Both the position numbers and the translations under genes were made by a program. Of a stretch of DNA of 64,000 nt, positions 1 through 11,357 are shown piece after piece. Positions within the stretch are counted from its first letter, which is position 1. Each line of letters starts with the position of its first letter. Where the stretch lies: positions 44,576-108,575 of the forward strand of contig BDDD01000054.1 in assembly GCA_001972305.1 (NCBI GenBank), given 5' to 3'. This DNA comes from Cephalotus follicularis (lineage: Eukaryota > Streptophyta > Magnoliopsida > Oxalidales > Cephalotaceae). The notes under the pieces were generated by a model. That model did not search any database and was not told where the DNA came from. It was given only the letters and a program-made list of their open reading frames with translations.

Positions 1-1
1 G

Positions 2-1210
2 GAGATGGACGTGAAGAACACGATAGCGTCCATCATCAAGAGCCGAATACTACAGCCATGGATCACTTGGAGCCAGTGGCCTAATGCAGAGAAGGAACTA
101 CTGTGGGAGAAACTATTGGTGGGTAAAACTATTTCAATTTATCGTAAATATTATTTAGGTTATTTTTGACCGACTAATTGTTTTGGCACTGATGTTTTGT
201 AGGAGTACTTCCAATTTCTTCCATCTGATGCACACAGCAGACAGCCATTCTATAGTTACGCGCAGGAGAATTACCCAAAATGGATGCGTAACTATAGGAG
301 GAAGGCAATGACGGGCAGTGGGGTGTAGCAGATGAGCCCGGAGTGCATGCAGCATGGCCCTGCAGAGATACCACGGCCAGTGTGGGATGAAATGGTGAAT
401 AGGTGGTTGCCCGAGGATTTTCAGAAGCGGGCAAGAACAAATGCCGTCAACAGGGCGAACGAAGCACACACCACCTACACTGGCGGCAGTCACACTATGG
501 AGAGACAGTTGCAGATTGGGGTAAGTAATAAACTAAATTTACGATTATGGTGATTAATAAACTTAATTTGTGTTTCAAACTAATTCGAATTACCATTTGA
601 CTTGCAGGTGGCAAAGGGGAAACTGCATGTGGATGTATACTTAGACACCCATAAGAAGGCGGGGGATGATACTCTTCCATCTCCTATTATAATGGAGAGG
701 ATGGTGAGTTACAAACTGAAATGAATGTCACTTAACTGATTACAATCACTAAACTGATTAATCTTGTAATTATTGTAGGAAAAGTATCGGGCTGCTGCTG
801 GGCCAGATACTGTGGAGGGCCCCGAGAGTACTAGGGTGCCGGCTCCCTTCGACGTCATGGCATGGACGGAGGCTACTGGGGGTCCGCGGAAGGGCAAGAT
901 CCGTGGATTAGGGAACTATATGACTTACACGAAGATGCTACCACAAGCACTCCGAGGTACTCAGTCGGGAGTGGGAGGTCAGAGTTGCCCATTCACTTCA
1001 CAACCGTCACAGAGCACCCTAGGGTCAGACATTCAAGGCCAGTTGGACCGGATTGAGGCGAAGATGGAGACTTTTATGGCTAATATGACGAAGCTGATGA
1101 TGGAGTCTCGGTCCACACGCACACCATCTGATCACAGTTGGCCGCGGTCTCGGCGCCCCCCTTTCCAGCCATCCGGAGATTCGGACGATAGTGATAGCGA
1201 TGACCAGTAG
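2..1210 (+). pseudogene. CACTA (En/Spm) transposon ORF, Transposase_24-like, 5' partial
   Basis: Four exon-like blocks at 2-118, 203-520, 608-703 and 779-1210 join in phase 0 through introns with GT/AG ends; two donors are GTAAGT and GTGAGT. The second and third blocks read like the plant Transposase_24 family: a W..MV.RW stretch, then K.NR.N..HTTYTGGSHT, then a THKKAGDD segment. The last block ends in a coiled-coil-like QLDRIEAKMETFMANM and an acidic tail DSDDSDSDD before TAG at 1208. The 5' end lies outside the window. One in-frame TAG at 326-328 in the second block suggests it is dead, unless that part is spliced differently. In CACTA elements this ORF accompanies the TNP2-type transposase; no terminal CACTA repeat was seen here. 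Family call from motif memory only. Confidence 0.6.
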
Positions 1211-1480
1211 TAGTAGTCTGTTGTTGTATCTAACATATTCTAACACTGTTATGTATTTGACATATTATACTTTGTATAAAATGCTGAAAACTTTTTTCCA
1301 TTGTTTTGTTAGTCCAGAATGAATGAAATGTGTCTATTGCTGAGAATTGTCAAATATAAACTGTTGTGGTTGCTGCTGAAATGAATTGCAGGTTTTGCTT
1401 GAAGTTTAGGGTAGAGATTTTATTGTCTGGTTCCTTTTTGGGAACATATTTACTGCTTGTGTTGATATAACTAATGAGTT
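1211..1480. other. 3' flank of the CACTA gene, no gene seen
   Basis: AT-rich sequence with no open frame of note. It probably holds the 3' UTR and downstream part of the CACTA copy. The point where element A's truncated LTR begins cannot be fixed from the sequence; 1450-1500 is an estimate. Confidence 0.3.
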
Positions 1481-2049
1481 ATACTTGTACTATGAGCATG
1501 CATATGTTTTTATATGTACATACAGAGGTATACTTATTGTGAAAATTACATGTCATGGCTCATCATTAAGCATTCATTCATGATACTCATTATCATATGA
1601 CTCAACTGTATTTATGGGTTTATTCACTTAGCCGAGTGAGGACAAAGGCTAACCCCCTACTGTAACAGATTGATGAAGTGGGGTCTTGATATGGAGCATG
1701 CTGGCAGACTTAAGAGAAGACTTTGTTATCTCTCTTATTTATGTATTTGGGTTATTGAACATTGATCATGTTATTCGGATTTTGTAACAAAGGATATTTT
1801 GTTATCTTGTACTGTATTATTTCACGCTCCGTTTTGGACGATCGACAGTTATGTTGGGTTTATCTATAAACTTGTTGGGCATCACATAGTATGGGATGCG
1901 TGATGCGTATTTAAATTCGGCTCATTTATGTTGTTGCTTCCGCTATCGATGGTTTTTATTTAATGGTAATTTTGCATGAGCTGGATTATTTTATGTTGAT
2001 TGCCTTACCACCTATATGTTGTCTATGTTTTGCAAACGGGGGCTTGACA
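1480..2049 (+). repeat. Element A 5' LTR, truncated at its left end
   Basis: From about 1745 to 2049 it matches 8565-8868 almost base for base and ends in TTGACA just before the primer site. It holds the conserved block with TTAGCCGAGTGAGG, GGCTAAC and AACAG (1629-1668) that recurs in most LTRs of this window. The upstream LTR part is missing or too diverged to see. Confidence 0.75.
1629..1668 (+). other. Conserved intron 3'-end-like block in element A 5' LTR
   Basis: The sequence TTAGCCGAGTGAGG, then a branch-point-like GGCTAAC, then an AACAG acceptor, followed by ATTGA. The same order occurs in elements B, C, D and F. The splicing role is inferred from conservation only. Confidence 0.45.
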
Positions 2050-2052
2050 ACG

Positions 2053-2064
2053 TGGTATCAGAGC
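2053..2064 (+). other. Primer binding site, initiator-Met tRNA type (element A)
   Basis: TGGTATCAGAGC lies 3 nt after the LTR end. It is complementary to the 3' end of plant initiator-Met tRNA, the usual primer of plant Gypsy elements. Confidence 0.85.
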
Positions 2065-2159
2065 ATATTCCATATATGCTTAGCTAGGATATTTTCCTTG
2101 GCAATCAATAAATTGTTTTCCTAAAGTCGTGACTAACCGTCGTCCTTCTTATCGGAACA

Positions 2160-3269
2160 ATGGACCGAAGGAGAACACGTGGTAGGGCTAGGGCCGCTGG
2201 AGCCAATGCCCCTGAAGGAATGAATGTGCCGCAAGGAGGGAATGTTCCTCAAGATGATAGGGACCCGATGACCCGGATTGCAGACTACTTCCAGCAACAA
2301 ATGGCCTTTAATAGGGCCAATGCGGAGGAGATGCGCCAGTATTACGCGCAAGCTCGACCACAACATAGAGCTCCCGATCACTGCCCAGGAGAGGATGGTA
2401 GTCAGTTTGGAAGGGACATAGAGAGGTTTATGAGATAAAATCCACCTAGCTTCCGGGGTGAACTTGATGCCACAATTGCTGAAAGATGGCTTCAAGACTT
2501 GGAGAAGATTTTTGCAGTGATGGACTGTACCGATACTCAAAAGCTAAAATTTGCCGTGTACCGTCTATGGGGAGAGGCCACTCACTGGTGGGAGATGGTC
2601 AAAGCGAAATGGGAGTCAGTGGGACTTGATGCTACATGGGAGAGATTCCAGACAGAGTTCCTCGATTCCTATGTACCCCGGATGGAGCAAGAACGGAGAG
2701 AGACGGAGCTTCTTGAATTACGGCAAGGGGAGATGACTGTGGCCGCGTACCAGGCCAGGTTTATGGAGCTATCCAGACATTCACCATATCTGGTAGCTGA
2801 TGATGTGAAAAAGATACGGAGGTTTTTGAAGGGTTTGCGACCAGACCTTCGGTCGAGGATTAGGGCTATGGAGCTGGGTACTTTTTCGGAGGTCGCTCAA
2901 AAAGCGAGACTGCTGGAGAGCGTATCCAGTGAGGACCGAGCAGAGAGGGCCGGGACACAGCAAGTTAAACAGAACCTGACAAGACCAGCTTCTTCGAAAT
3001 GGCAAGGTAGTGGTTCTCCAACTAAATCATTGAAGAACAGATCTGGGCAGACTGCCACACTGGGGACTCCTAGTCAGGGGAGTAATGCGGGAACCGGAGC
3101 TTGTTATCACTGTGGTCGGAAGGGCCACTTGCAGAAGGATTGTTGGAGGATGAACGGGCTATGTTTGAGGTGTGGGGCATCTGGCCATTCAATGAAAGAT
3201 TGCCCGAAGAGTCAGACTACAGCACCTACCAGACCAGCTAACAGCGGCGGTGCCGCAGAGGGGCCTTAA
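2160..3269 (+). pseudogene. Element A gag region (capsid and two zinc knuckles)
   Basis: Starts with MDRRRTRGRARAAG, as in other gags of this group. The retrotrans_gag block has WLQDLEKIF, WGEATHWWEMVKAKWES and FLKGLRPDLRSRI. Two CCHC zinc knuckles follow (CYHCGRKGHLQKDC and CLRCGASGHSMKDC) near 3105-3215. Gag would form the virus-like particle and bind the element RNA. It lies directly upstream of the protease. It is a fossil copy, but most of the frame is open. Confidence 0.85.
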
Positions 3270-3289
3270 CACCGAAGGGACACCGGCAA

Positions 3290-5513
3290 GGGCATTGCGA
3301 AAGGTAGAGTTTTTACCCTTTTACAGACAGAGGTTCTGGAGTCTACCTCAGTCATTGGAGGTACACTGTATATTTATGGTTTTGCTGCTAGAGTATTGGT
3401 GGACCCTGGAGCATCACATTCTTTCATTTCATCACATTTTGCATCACGTTTAGATGTAACACCTGACTGCATGCCATATACGTTGGATGTAAGCACACCT
3501 GCCGGAGTTTCCATGTATACAAATACTGTATATAAGGGTTGTGAGATGTCTATGACAGGCATTTCCTTGTATGCGGATTTGATAGTATTGCCTATCCGCG
3601 ACTTTGATATTATTTTGGGGATGGATTGACTGTCAGCACATCACGCCTACATGGACTGCTACAGCAAGACGGTTGATTTTCGTCGGCCCGATGGTACTAC
3701 TTTCCAGTTCAAGGGAGACAAGGGGTTTTCTACGCCAATTATATCCTTCATCCGTGCGTCGAGGTATCTCAAGAAAGGATGTGAAGGGTATCTTGCTTAT
3801 GTGATTGATCAGAGAAAAGAAAAAGGCTTGAGCCTGGAGGAGATCCCAGTAGTGTGTGAATTTCCAGATGTATTTCTGGATGACTTGGGATCTTTACCAC
3901 CGAGAAGAAATATGGAGTTTGTTATCGATCTCACACCAGGTACAGCTCCTATTTCGAAAGCACCATACAGAATGGCTCCTGCGGAATTAAGATAGCTGAA
4001 ATCGCAGTTACAGGACCTGATCGATAAGGGTTTCATTCGACCCAGTGTTTCGCCGTGGGGCGCACCTGTACTGTTTGTCAAGAAGAAAGATGGGTTGATG
4101 AGACTCTGCATCGACTACAGAATGTTGAATAAAGCAACTATCAAGAACAAGTATCCTTTACCTCACATCGAAGATTTGTTCGACCAGTTGCAAGGAGTGA
4201 GAGTGTTCTCGAAGCTTTATCTGAGAACAGGATATCACCAGTTGAGGGTGAGGGAAGGAGATATTGAGAAAACTGCCTTCCGGACAAGATACGGTCACTA
4301 TGAGTTCCTTGTGATGCCTTTTGGTGTTACCAATGCACCGGCTGCGTTCATGTCATTGATGAATGATGTGTTTCGACCGTACCTAGATCAGTTCGTCATT
4401 GTGTTTATTGACGACGTACTTGTATACTCAAGAAGTGAGGAAGAGCATGCTTTCCACCTGAGGTTGGCTCTACAGATTCTCCGAGAGCACCAGCTGTATG
4501 CAAAATTCAGTAAGTGTGAATTTTGGCTTGACCATGTGATCTTTCTTTGTCACATTGTATCTAGAGAAGGTTTGGCCATGGATCCGTCAAAGACAGAAGT
4601 GGTACGAGATTGGCCACAACCGAGGAATGTAACGGAGGTACGCAGTTTTCTTGGCTTGGCGAGATATTACAGAAGATTTATCCAGAATTTCTTGAGAATA
4701 GCTGAGCCTTTGACAAGACTGACCCAGAAGAAGACTTTGTTCGTCTGGGATGTAGATTGCGAAGATAGTTTCTGTGAGCTGAAGGATCTGTTGGTTTCCG
4801 CTCCTATCTTGGCATTACCCGAGGGTAATGAGGGCTTTGCAGGTTATAGCGATGCATCGGGTAAGGGCTTGGGCTGCGTGCTGATGCAACGAGGAAAGGT
4901 GATTGCTTATGCTTCTAGGAAGCTGAAGCCGTATGAAGAAAACTACCCGACTCATGATCTTGAACTTGCAGCTATTATCTTTGCCCTCCAGAAGTGGAGA
5001 CACTATCTTTATGGGGCGCAGTTTGAGATCTTCACCGATCATAAAAGTTTAAGGTACCTGTTCTGTCAGGACACGTTAAACATGAGACAACACAGGTGGG
5101 TAGAGTTCTTTAACGACTATGACTGCAATATCCAGTACCACCCGGGGAAAGCGAATGTAGTCGCTGATGCCTTGAGTCGCAAGGCTATAGTTGCTAGTAT
5201 GATGGTGTCACAATGGAAGATGTTGGAAGACTTCCAAGAATGGTCTCCATTCAATCAGTCACCGGGGATCTTTCTAGCTGACATGCGGGTAGAACCAGTG
5301 TTACTGCATCACATCAAAGATGCACAACCACATGATCCTGAATTGCAGCGGATTCGAGAGAATCTGGATTCGGAGTTTGATTTTAAAGTACATGAAGATG
5401 GTATTATGAGATATCGGGGACGTGTATGTCTTCCGAATGAACCGAGAGTGAAGGTTGAGCTACTCCGCGGGGCTCATAAATCCCTGTACAGTATCCACCC
5501 TGGTAGCACCTAG
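3290..5513 (+). pseudogene. Element A pol region: protease, reverse transcriptase, RNase H
   Basis: The aspartic protease motif VDPGASHSF lies near 3395-3425, followed by DFDIILGMD. The reverse transcriptase shows [31 protein letters not shown] and the catalytic FIDDVLVYS near 4410-4435. RNase H shows [13 protein letters not shown] and [13 protein letters not shown]. The HPGST motif near 5500 is typical of the tether into integrase. Known Gypsy roles: polyprotein cleavage, cDNA synthesis and RNA removal. Broken in a few places. Confidence 0.85.
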
Positions 5514-5552
5514 ATGTACCAAGACATGAAGAAAACTTATTGGTGACCCGGT

Positions 5553-6722
5553 ATGAAACGCGAGATTGCAGAATATGTTGCGAAGTGTTTGACTTGTCAG
5601 AGGGTCAAGGCCGAACACCAAAGACCTGCGGGACTGTTGCAGTCATTACCAGTGGCAGAGTGGAAGTGGGAACATATCACGATGGACTTTGTTTCTGGAT
5701 TTCCACTGACTAGGCATCGTCATAATGCCGTGTGGGTTATTGTTGATAGACTTACCAAATCAGCACACTTCTTGCCCACACATGTCACTGATTCTGCGAG
5801 CAAGTTGGCTCGGTTGTATGTGAAGGAGATTGTGCGACTGCACGGTGTTCCGGTGAGCATCGTTTGTGATAGGGATTCGATCTTCACTTCCAACTTCTGG
5901 AAGAGATTCCAGACAGCCTTCGGAACGAGATTTAATCTCAGTACTACTTTCCACCCTCAGACAGACGGACAGTCAGAGCGTACCATCCAAACCTTGGAGG
6001 ATATGCTTCGAGCTTGTGTGATCGATTTTGGTGGGACCTGGGAAGACCATATCCCTCTGATAGAGTTTTCTTACAATAACAGCTATCACTCAAGCATTGG
6101 TATGGCTCCATATGAGGCACTGTATGGGAGGAAGTGTAGGCCACCTGTCTGTTGGGACGAGGTTGGCGAACGACCACTGCTTGGGTCGGATTTGGTGGAG
6201 GAGACTTCAGAGAAAGTCAAATTCATCAGAGAAAAGTTTCTTGCAGCACAGAGTCCGCAGAAGAGCTATGTTGACGGTGTGAAAAGAAGGCCTTTAACCT
6301 TCAATGTTGGAGATTACGTGTTCTTGAAGGTATCTCCGTGGAAAGGGGTGCAAAGATTCGGGAAAAAGGGCAAGCTAGCGCCACGCTATATTGGTCCTTT
6401 TGAGATTCTGGAAAGGGTTGGGGAGGTAGCATACCAGCTAGCCTTGCCTCCTACATTGTCGAGTGTACATGATGTCTTTCATGTGTCGATGCTACGAGGT
6501 TATATCCGAGACCCATCACATGTCCTGGATTATGACTCGGTTACGGTGAGGGATGACCTTTCCTGCGAGGAGTCACCCGTGAGAATCTTGGATTGGAAGA
6601 CACAAGTTTTGAGGAACCGGTCCGTTCCGATGGTAAAGGTTCAGTGGCAGTTTCATCGGCCGGATGAAGCAACATGGGAACGTGAGGATGACATCCGAGA
6701 ACGTTACCCACACTTGTTCTAG
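5553..6722 (+). pseudogene. Element A integrase with chromodomain-like C-terminus
   Basis: A 389-residue open stretch. It holds the end of the HHCC zinc finger (CLTCQRVKAEHQ), the integrase core (TMDFVSGFP, VCDRDSIFTS, TTFHPQTDGQSERTIQ), the GPFEILERVGEVAYQLALPP block and the chromodomain-like end PMVKVQWQFH...ATWERE...RYPHLF. The integrase would insert the cDNA, and in Tekay/Del elements the chromodomain is thought to steer insertion to heterochromatin. It ends 45 nt before the 3' LTR. Confidence 0.88.
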
Positions 6723-6753
6723 TATTGTGTTAATTTCGAGGACGGAATTTCTT

Positions 6754-6767
6754 GAAGGAGGGGTGGA
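6754..6767 (+). other. Polypurine tract (element A)
   Basis: GAAGGAGGGGTGGA directly before the LTR start TGTAATGCC. It is the plus-strand primer site of LTR elements. Confidence 0.8.
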
Positions 6768-6937
6768 TGTAATGCCTGGTATTTTCCTGAATGTAATAAT
6801 TCGATTTATGATGTAATATTAAACTTGAATTAATGAGAATGTTGAGTTTTTGAACTCAAAAGATGCTTACAAACACTAATTATGGTTTTGGAAATGGAAT
6901 GTGTATGTCAAAGCTTGAAACGGCGCTGTTTTGGGAC

Positions 6938-7108
6938 AAAGACATTGACGTCTTTGTAAAGACGTCAACGCCTATGAGAACCGAGGTACACGTGAATGCA
7001 TGGGCATGCACGTCGACTTTGAGAGAAGGCATCGACACCTTCTTACAAAAACGGCAAAGACATCGACGTCTAAGGAAAGACGTCGACGCCTTTGTAAAGA
7101 ACGTCTGT
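6938..7108 (+). repeat. GTCGAC palindrome array 1, flavour GACGTCGACGTC (element A 3' LTR)
   Basis: Several copies of a palindrome such as AAGACATCGACGTCT and AAGACGTCGACGCCTTT, separated by 10-40 nt, lie in the U3 side of the LTR. Most variants differ by C-to-T or G-to-A changes. Confidence 0.75.
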
Positions 7109-7827
7109 CACATTTTTGACTGACAGAGTAACATGCATTGGGGGATCTTTGGGGGCTTTGTAGACGCTTTAACAAGTGCATTGTGACGTGTTGATCATGC
7201 TGGTGTGTTTCCAGGTATGCCCAATACATGCCCCCCACATGGAACATGCAAGGAACATAGCATCCTCACATGCAACCTGAAAAAGAAAGAAGGATAGAAA
7301 ACAAAAGAAAAATGCAGAATCTGGAAAGAGGGAGAGAGAGAGCACGAGAGTGCCCATTTAATGTAAGGAGAAGGATGTTGGGGGGAAGCCACCTGCATAA
7401 GAACAACCCTCCCCACTTCTCTCTCTCGTTTTAAAACACCAGAGGAAAAAGAGGAAGGAAAAAAGTGAGTGTGAGAGCCACCATTGTTGAGTTTACTTGG
7501 AGCTCGTGGGTAGCAGTTGCAGAGGGAACCTTGGAGCTGCTGGTGGCCAGAATTTGGGAACTCAAAGAGGTGGACTTTCCAGTTCCTAACTTGGAACAAT
7601 AAGGTAGGGGAAAGTGATGCATTTATACATGCATTTTGGGTTTTAAGTTAATGAATAACATGATGAATTGCATGTTAATGGTTGGATTATGATTCTGGAC
7701 TTGTTGTGGTGTTACTGTGATACACTGAGTTAAGCATGCATGTACGATTACATGAATATGTGAATTGGTTGCGTAAAAGATGCATTTGATAATGGCTTGG
7801 TGTGTTAGAATCGTGGAAAAGACGTTC

Positions 7828-8270
7828 TGGGTTGTAAAGACATCGACGTCTATGTAAATACGTCGGTGCCTTCGTGTGGAAATATGAAAGACATCGATGT
7901 CTTTTTATAGACATCGACGCCTTTTCTGGGAAATTGTAGAACTGTAATGTTCATTTCAGATGGCCATTTAGCCACTTGGAATCACCTGTTTGGTTTCGAA
8001 TTGATGTTCTGGTTATATTCCTGTTAACCAGTAGCATGCCTTACACGTTTAGAGAGTGAGATTCGTTTACATGAAGGATTAAAAGGCCGGATTCTACCCT
8101 CTAGAATCAAGACTCGTGAACTGGTACTCTCTGATATCATAAAGACATCGACGTCTTTGTAAAGACATCGATGTCTTTGGTCCAAGAACGCCTGGGAATA
8201 ATTGTACATAGGATCGATGCCTTGGTGTAAGGACGTCGACGCCTTAAGGATTGACATCGACGCCTTTTCC
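7828..8270 (+). repeat. GTCGAC palindrome array 2, same flavour (element A 3' LTR)
   Basis: Clusters at 7828-7925 and 8140-8270 (for example AAAGACATCGACGTCTTTGT) lie downstream of the donor-like site at 7604. The flavour equals array 1. Confidence 0.75.
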
Positions 8271-8868
8271 CTGATTAGTAGAATTTCACTCAAATGGGAC
8301 CCGTTAGACCCGAAATGACTCTAGGAACGAACCTAGACGCGTTCTGAGCATATGTTGCATTTTTACTGTGATTTGCATTAGGGTTGCTTTCTAAAAGTAT
8401 TAACCATTTTGAAAAGCCTGTATGATTATAATAATCATTCTGTACGAAAATGTGTATTTGTCAACATATGAATTTATATATTTTCGAAATGATTGGGGAA
8501 GTATTTCCAATGACAGAGAAATGTTTTAAAGGGTTGATTATGAAATCAAATGTATTGTACTGTATTTGGGTTATTGAACATTGATCATGTTATTCGGATT
8601 TTGTAACAAAGGATATTTTGTTATCTTGTACTGTATTATTTCACGCTCCGTTTTGGGCGATCGACAGTTATGTTGGGTTTATCTATAAACTTGTTGGGCA
8701 TCACGTAGTATGGGATGCGTGATGCGTATTTAAATTCGGCTCATTTATGTTGTTGCTTCCGCTATCGATGGTTTTTATTTATTGGTAATTTGGCATGAGC
8801 TGGATTATTTTATGTTGATTGCCTTACCACCTATATGTTGTCTATGTTTTGCAAACGGGGGCGTGACA

Positions 8869-9835
8869 TTTGCTCAAGCTCAACCTCAGCACATGGCTCC
8901 TGACCATGGTGCTCATCGTGATGGGAATCATTTTGGGAGGAACCTGAAGAAGTTTATGAGGCAAAATCCTCCTAGTGTCAGAGGAGAGCTAGATGCTACT
9001 ATTGCAGAAAGATGGTTGCAAGATCTGGAGAAGATCTTCGAGGCTATGGAATGTACCAAAGGACAGAAGCTGAAATTTGCTGTCTACCGGTTATGGGGCG
9101 AGGCCATCCACTGGTGGGAGATGGTCAAGGCAAAGTGGGAGTCAGTCGGACTCGATAGTACATGGGACACATTCCAGAGGGAATTCCTTGATACTTATGT
9201 GCCTCGTATTGAGCAAGAACGGAGAGAGACGGAACTCCTAGAACTGTGACAATGAGAGATGACTGTGGCCGAATACCAAGCCAGATTTATGGAGTTTGCC
9301 AAACATTCATCCTATCTGGTAGCTGATGAAGAGAAGAAACTACGAAGGTTCTTGAGAGGGCTGCGACCGAATCCTTGATCGAGGATTAGAGCAATGGAGT
9401 TGGGAACCTTTTCGAAGGTCTCTCATAAAGCGAGATTATTGGAGAGCATATCAAGTGAAGACCGTGCATAGAGGGCTAGTACATAGTAGAGCAACCAAAC
9501 CTCTAAACAATCTAGGCCAGCTTCATCTAAGTGGCAAGGTAGCGATTCTCCAAAAAAGTCAACAAAGAATGAATCTCAGCAAACCACCAATCAAGGTACT
9601 CCTAGCTAAGGGAGTAATGCTAGGATGGGAGTCTGTCCTCATTGTGACCGCAAGGGCCATCTACCGGGGATTGCTGGTGGAAGAATGGACTGTGCATGAA
9701 GTGTGGAGCACCTGACCATTTACGAAGGGATTGTCCAATGAGACCAGTGGCAATGCCTATTGGACCTACAAGTGATAGTGGTGCTACAGCTGGACCTTCA
9801 CAACGGAGAGATACCGGGATGGGCATCATGAAAGG
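8869..9835 (+). pseudogene. Element B gag remnant
   Basis: Begins at FAQAQPQHMAPDHG, equivalent to gag residues about 65 onward of element A, then RWLQDLEKIFEAMECTKGQK and WWEMVKAKWESVGLDSTW. A decayed zinc-knuckle region follows to about 9760. The first part of gag is absent because the element A LTR abuts here. It is broken in many places. Confidence 0.8.
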
Positions 9836-10249
9836 TAAGTTCTTCGCACTTATTCAACCAAAAATTTAGAAGTCTATTTTGCTATCGGAGATGCATTGTT
9901 CTATCATAGATTCAAATTGTTCTTGATTTACTGGACTATCTAATGTTATGGTTTAGTAGACACTAGTGGATGTTAAGTTAGAACCTTCTGGGGCTAGCTA
10001 GCAAGTACAAAGATAAATGAATGTGGACTTAACAGTCTAATGAATGATCCAGCGATTATTCGACCAATCGAGGGAATGGACGACCATCACTTAGGTCAGA
10101 TCTCTTTGATGAGACTTCAAGAGAAGTGAAGAGCGTTAAGGAGAGGAATTATGTCAATAACATGAAGAAGAGATTAGGGAACGATGCCCTCATTTACTCT
10201 AGAAGTGTCATGAAAATTTGAGGACAAATTTCTTTGAAGAAGGGTGGAT
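9836..10249 (+). other. Element B degenerate internal region and polypurine tract
   Basis: No usable frame. The stretch near 9920-9985, with CACTAGTGGATGTTAAGTTA, recurs on the opposite strand in element C near 29540-29560. GAAGAAGGGTGGAT at 10236-10249 is the polypurine tract just before the LTR. Confidence 0.6.
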
Positions 10250-10502
10250 TGTAACGCCTGGAAAATTCCATTAACGTGTTATCACAATTTTTATTGAAGG
10301 ATTATCTTAACTAATAAGCATGATGGACATTCCATTTTGGTGATATTTTAATTCCAATGCATTTGATTGTGAAGTTAATAAGGATGGTGGAATTCCCGAC
10401 TTTAATGATGTTTTCTCAATTATAAGGTTGGATTTTTAAAGTGGAATGATAAGGAAATGTTTAAGGCATACATTAAGTCAAAACATCGCTGCATTGGGCC
10501 AA

Positions 10503-10640
10503 AAGCGTCGACGCCTTGACAGCTAAAACACGCGTTTAACTAAAACGCTTAAACCGTCGACGCAATGGATAAGCGTCGACGCTGATAAGATCAAACGTTA
10601 TAAGCGCTGACGCTTAAAGATAAGTGTCGACGCTTAGTGT
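10503..10640 (+). repeat. GTCGAC palindrome array 1, flavour GCGTCGACGC (element B LTR)
   Basis: About five units such as AAAGCGTCGACGCC, AAGCGTCGACGCTG and AAGTGTCGACGCTT, roughly 290-430 bp upstream of the TATA-like site at 10931. Confidence 0.75.
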
Positions 10641-10930
10641 AACCAGGCGCCATTGCATGTTGAATGAAACGTGTTGGCCATGCTTACACAGCGTCAGGCA
10701 TGCACCATCACTCCCTGTCCTACATGACTGAAATAGGAGGAAGATTATGACATGTGTGTATGCATGCAAACCTGCAGAAAAAAAATAGAAAAGAGACGAC
10801 ACATGCATGCCATCCAGACCGAATTTGAGGAAGAAATGGACATGTGGTGCATGCAGGGTGAGAAAAGGGGAAGGAAATGGCACCTGGACCATAAAAATGG
10901 GCTAGGAGTGAAAAGAGGAAAGTTAACCTG

Positions 10931-10937
10931 TATAAAC
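10931..10937 (+). promoter_or_regulatory. TATA-like box in element B LTR
   Basis: TATAAAC in the sequence CCTGTATAAACACTTTAC, upstream of a leader-like GA-rich stretch and the donor-like site at 11142. The promoter role is inferred from position. Confidence 0.4.
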
Positions 10938-11357
10938 ACTTTACTCATGTGTCTCTCTCACCCAGCACCTTAGAGAGGAAAGAACCAGAGAAGATAGAGA
11001 GAAGGAGGAGAGGATTTCTTCCATTGTTGGACCACACTTGGAGCTTGTGGCTTGCAACTGCAGGACTGATCGTGGGGTTGTTGTGATCAGATTTTGGGAC
11101 ACAAAGGGGTGAACTTTCAAGTTCCTAACTAGGAACTAAAGGTAGGGGTTTGTATACATCCAAGCTTTGAGTTCAATTTATAATAATGGTCATTGATGAA
11201 ATGCATGAATTGTTGATTGGGTATTGTGTTTATTGGGCGTATTGAACTTGCCATGCATACTATAATTTTAGCTTAACATGAACTAGATTGCATGTATATT
11301 ATGTGTTGAATCCACTGGGTTTTTGCGACATGGTGGAGAAGATGGCTTCTGGTCTTC

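Larger units (their letters stand above)
1480..8868 (+). mobile_element. Element A: Gypsy LTR retrotransposon, Tekay/Del type, 5'-truncated, broken
   Basis: Order is partial 5' LTR, primer site, gag, protease, reverse transcriptase, RNase H, integrase, polypurine tract, 3' LTR, which is the Gypsy order. The integrase C-terminus ends in a chromodomain-like block (PMVKVQWQFHRPDEATWE...RYPHLF) typical of Tekay/Del. The coding part is broken in roughly half a dozen places, so it is a fossil. The right end abuts the middle of element B's gag, while the left end abuts the CACTA copy, so the left junction was probably rearranged. Solo LTR S5 at 34932-37512 belongs to the same family and shows a longer LTR. 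Confidence 0.85.
6768..8868 (+). repeat. Element A 3' LTR
   Basis: Starts TGTAATGCCTGG and ends GCGTGACA. The start matches the reverse-strand start of solo LTR S5, and the last 300 bp match the 5' LTR. It holds a U3-side GACGTCGACGTC array (6938-7108), a GA-rich leader, a donor-like AG|GTAGGGG at 7604 and a second array of the same flavour (7828-8270). It is shorter than S5 (2101 against 2581 bp). Confidence 0.85.

Noticed and set aside
2053-2064. Part of a tRNA gene
   Set aside because: The 12-nt match is the retrotransposon primer site; no cloverleaf surrounds it.
10752-10973. Small ORFs in the LTRs of A, B, D and F
   Set aside because: They have no family resemblance, overlap promoter/leader regions, and are not kept between LTR copies beyond general DNA similarity.
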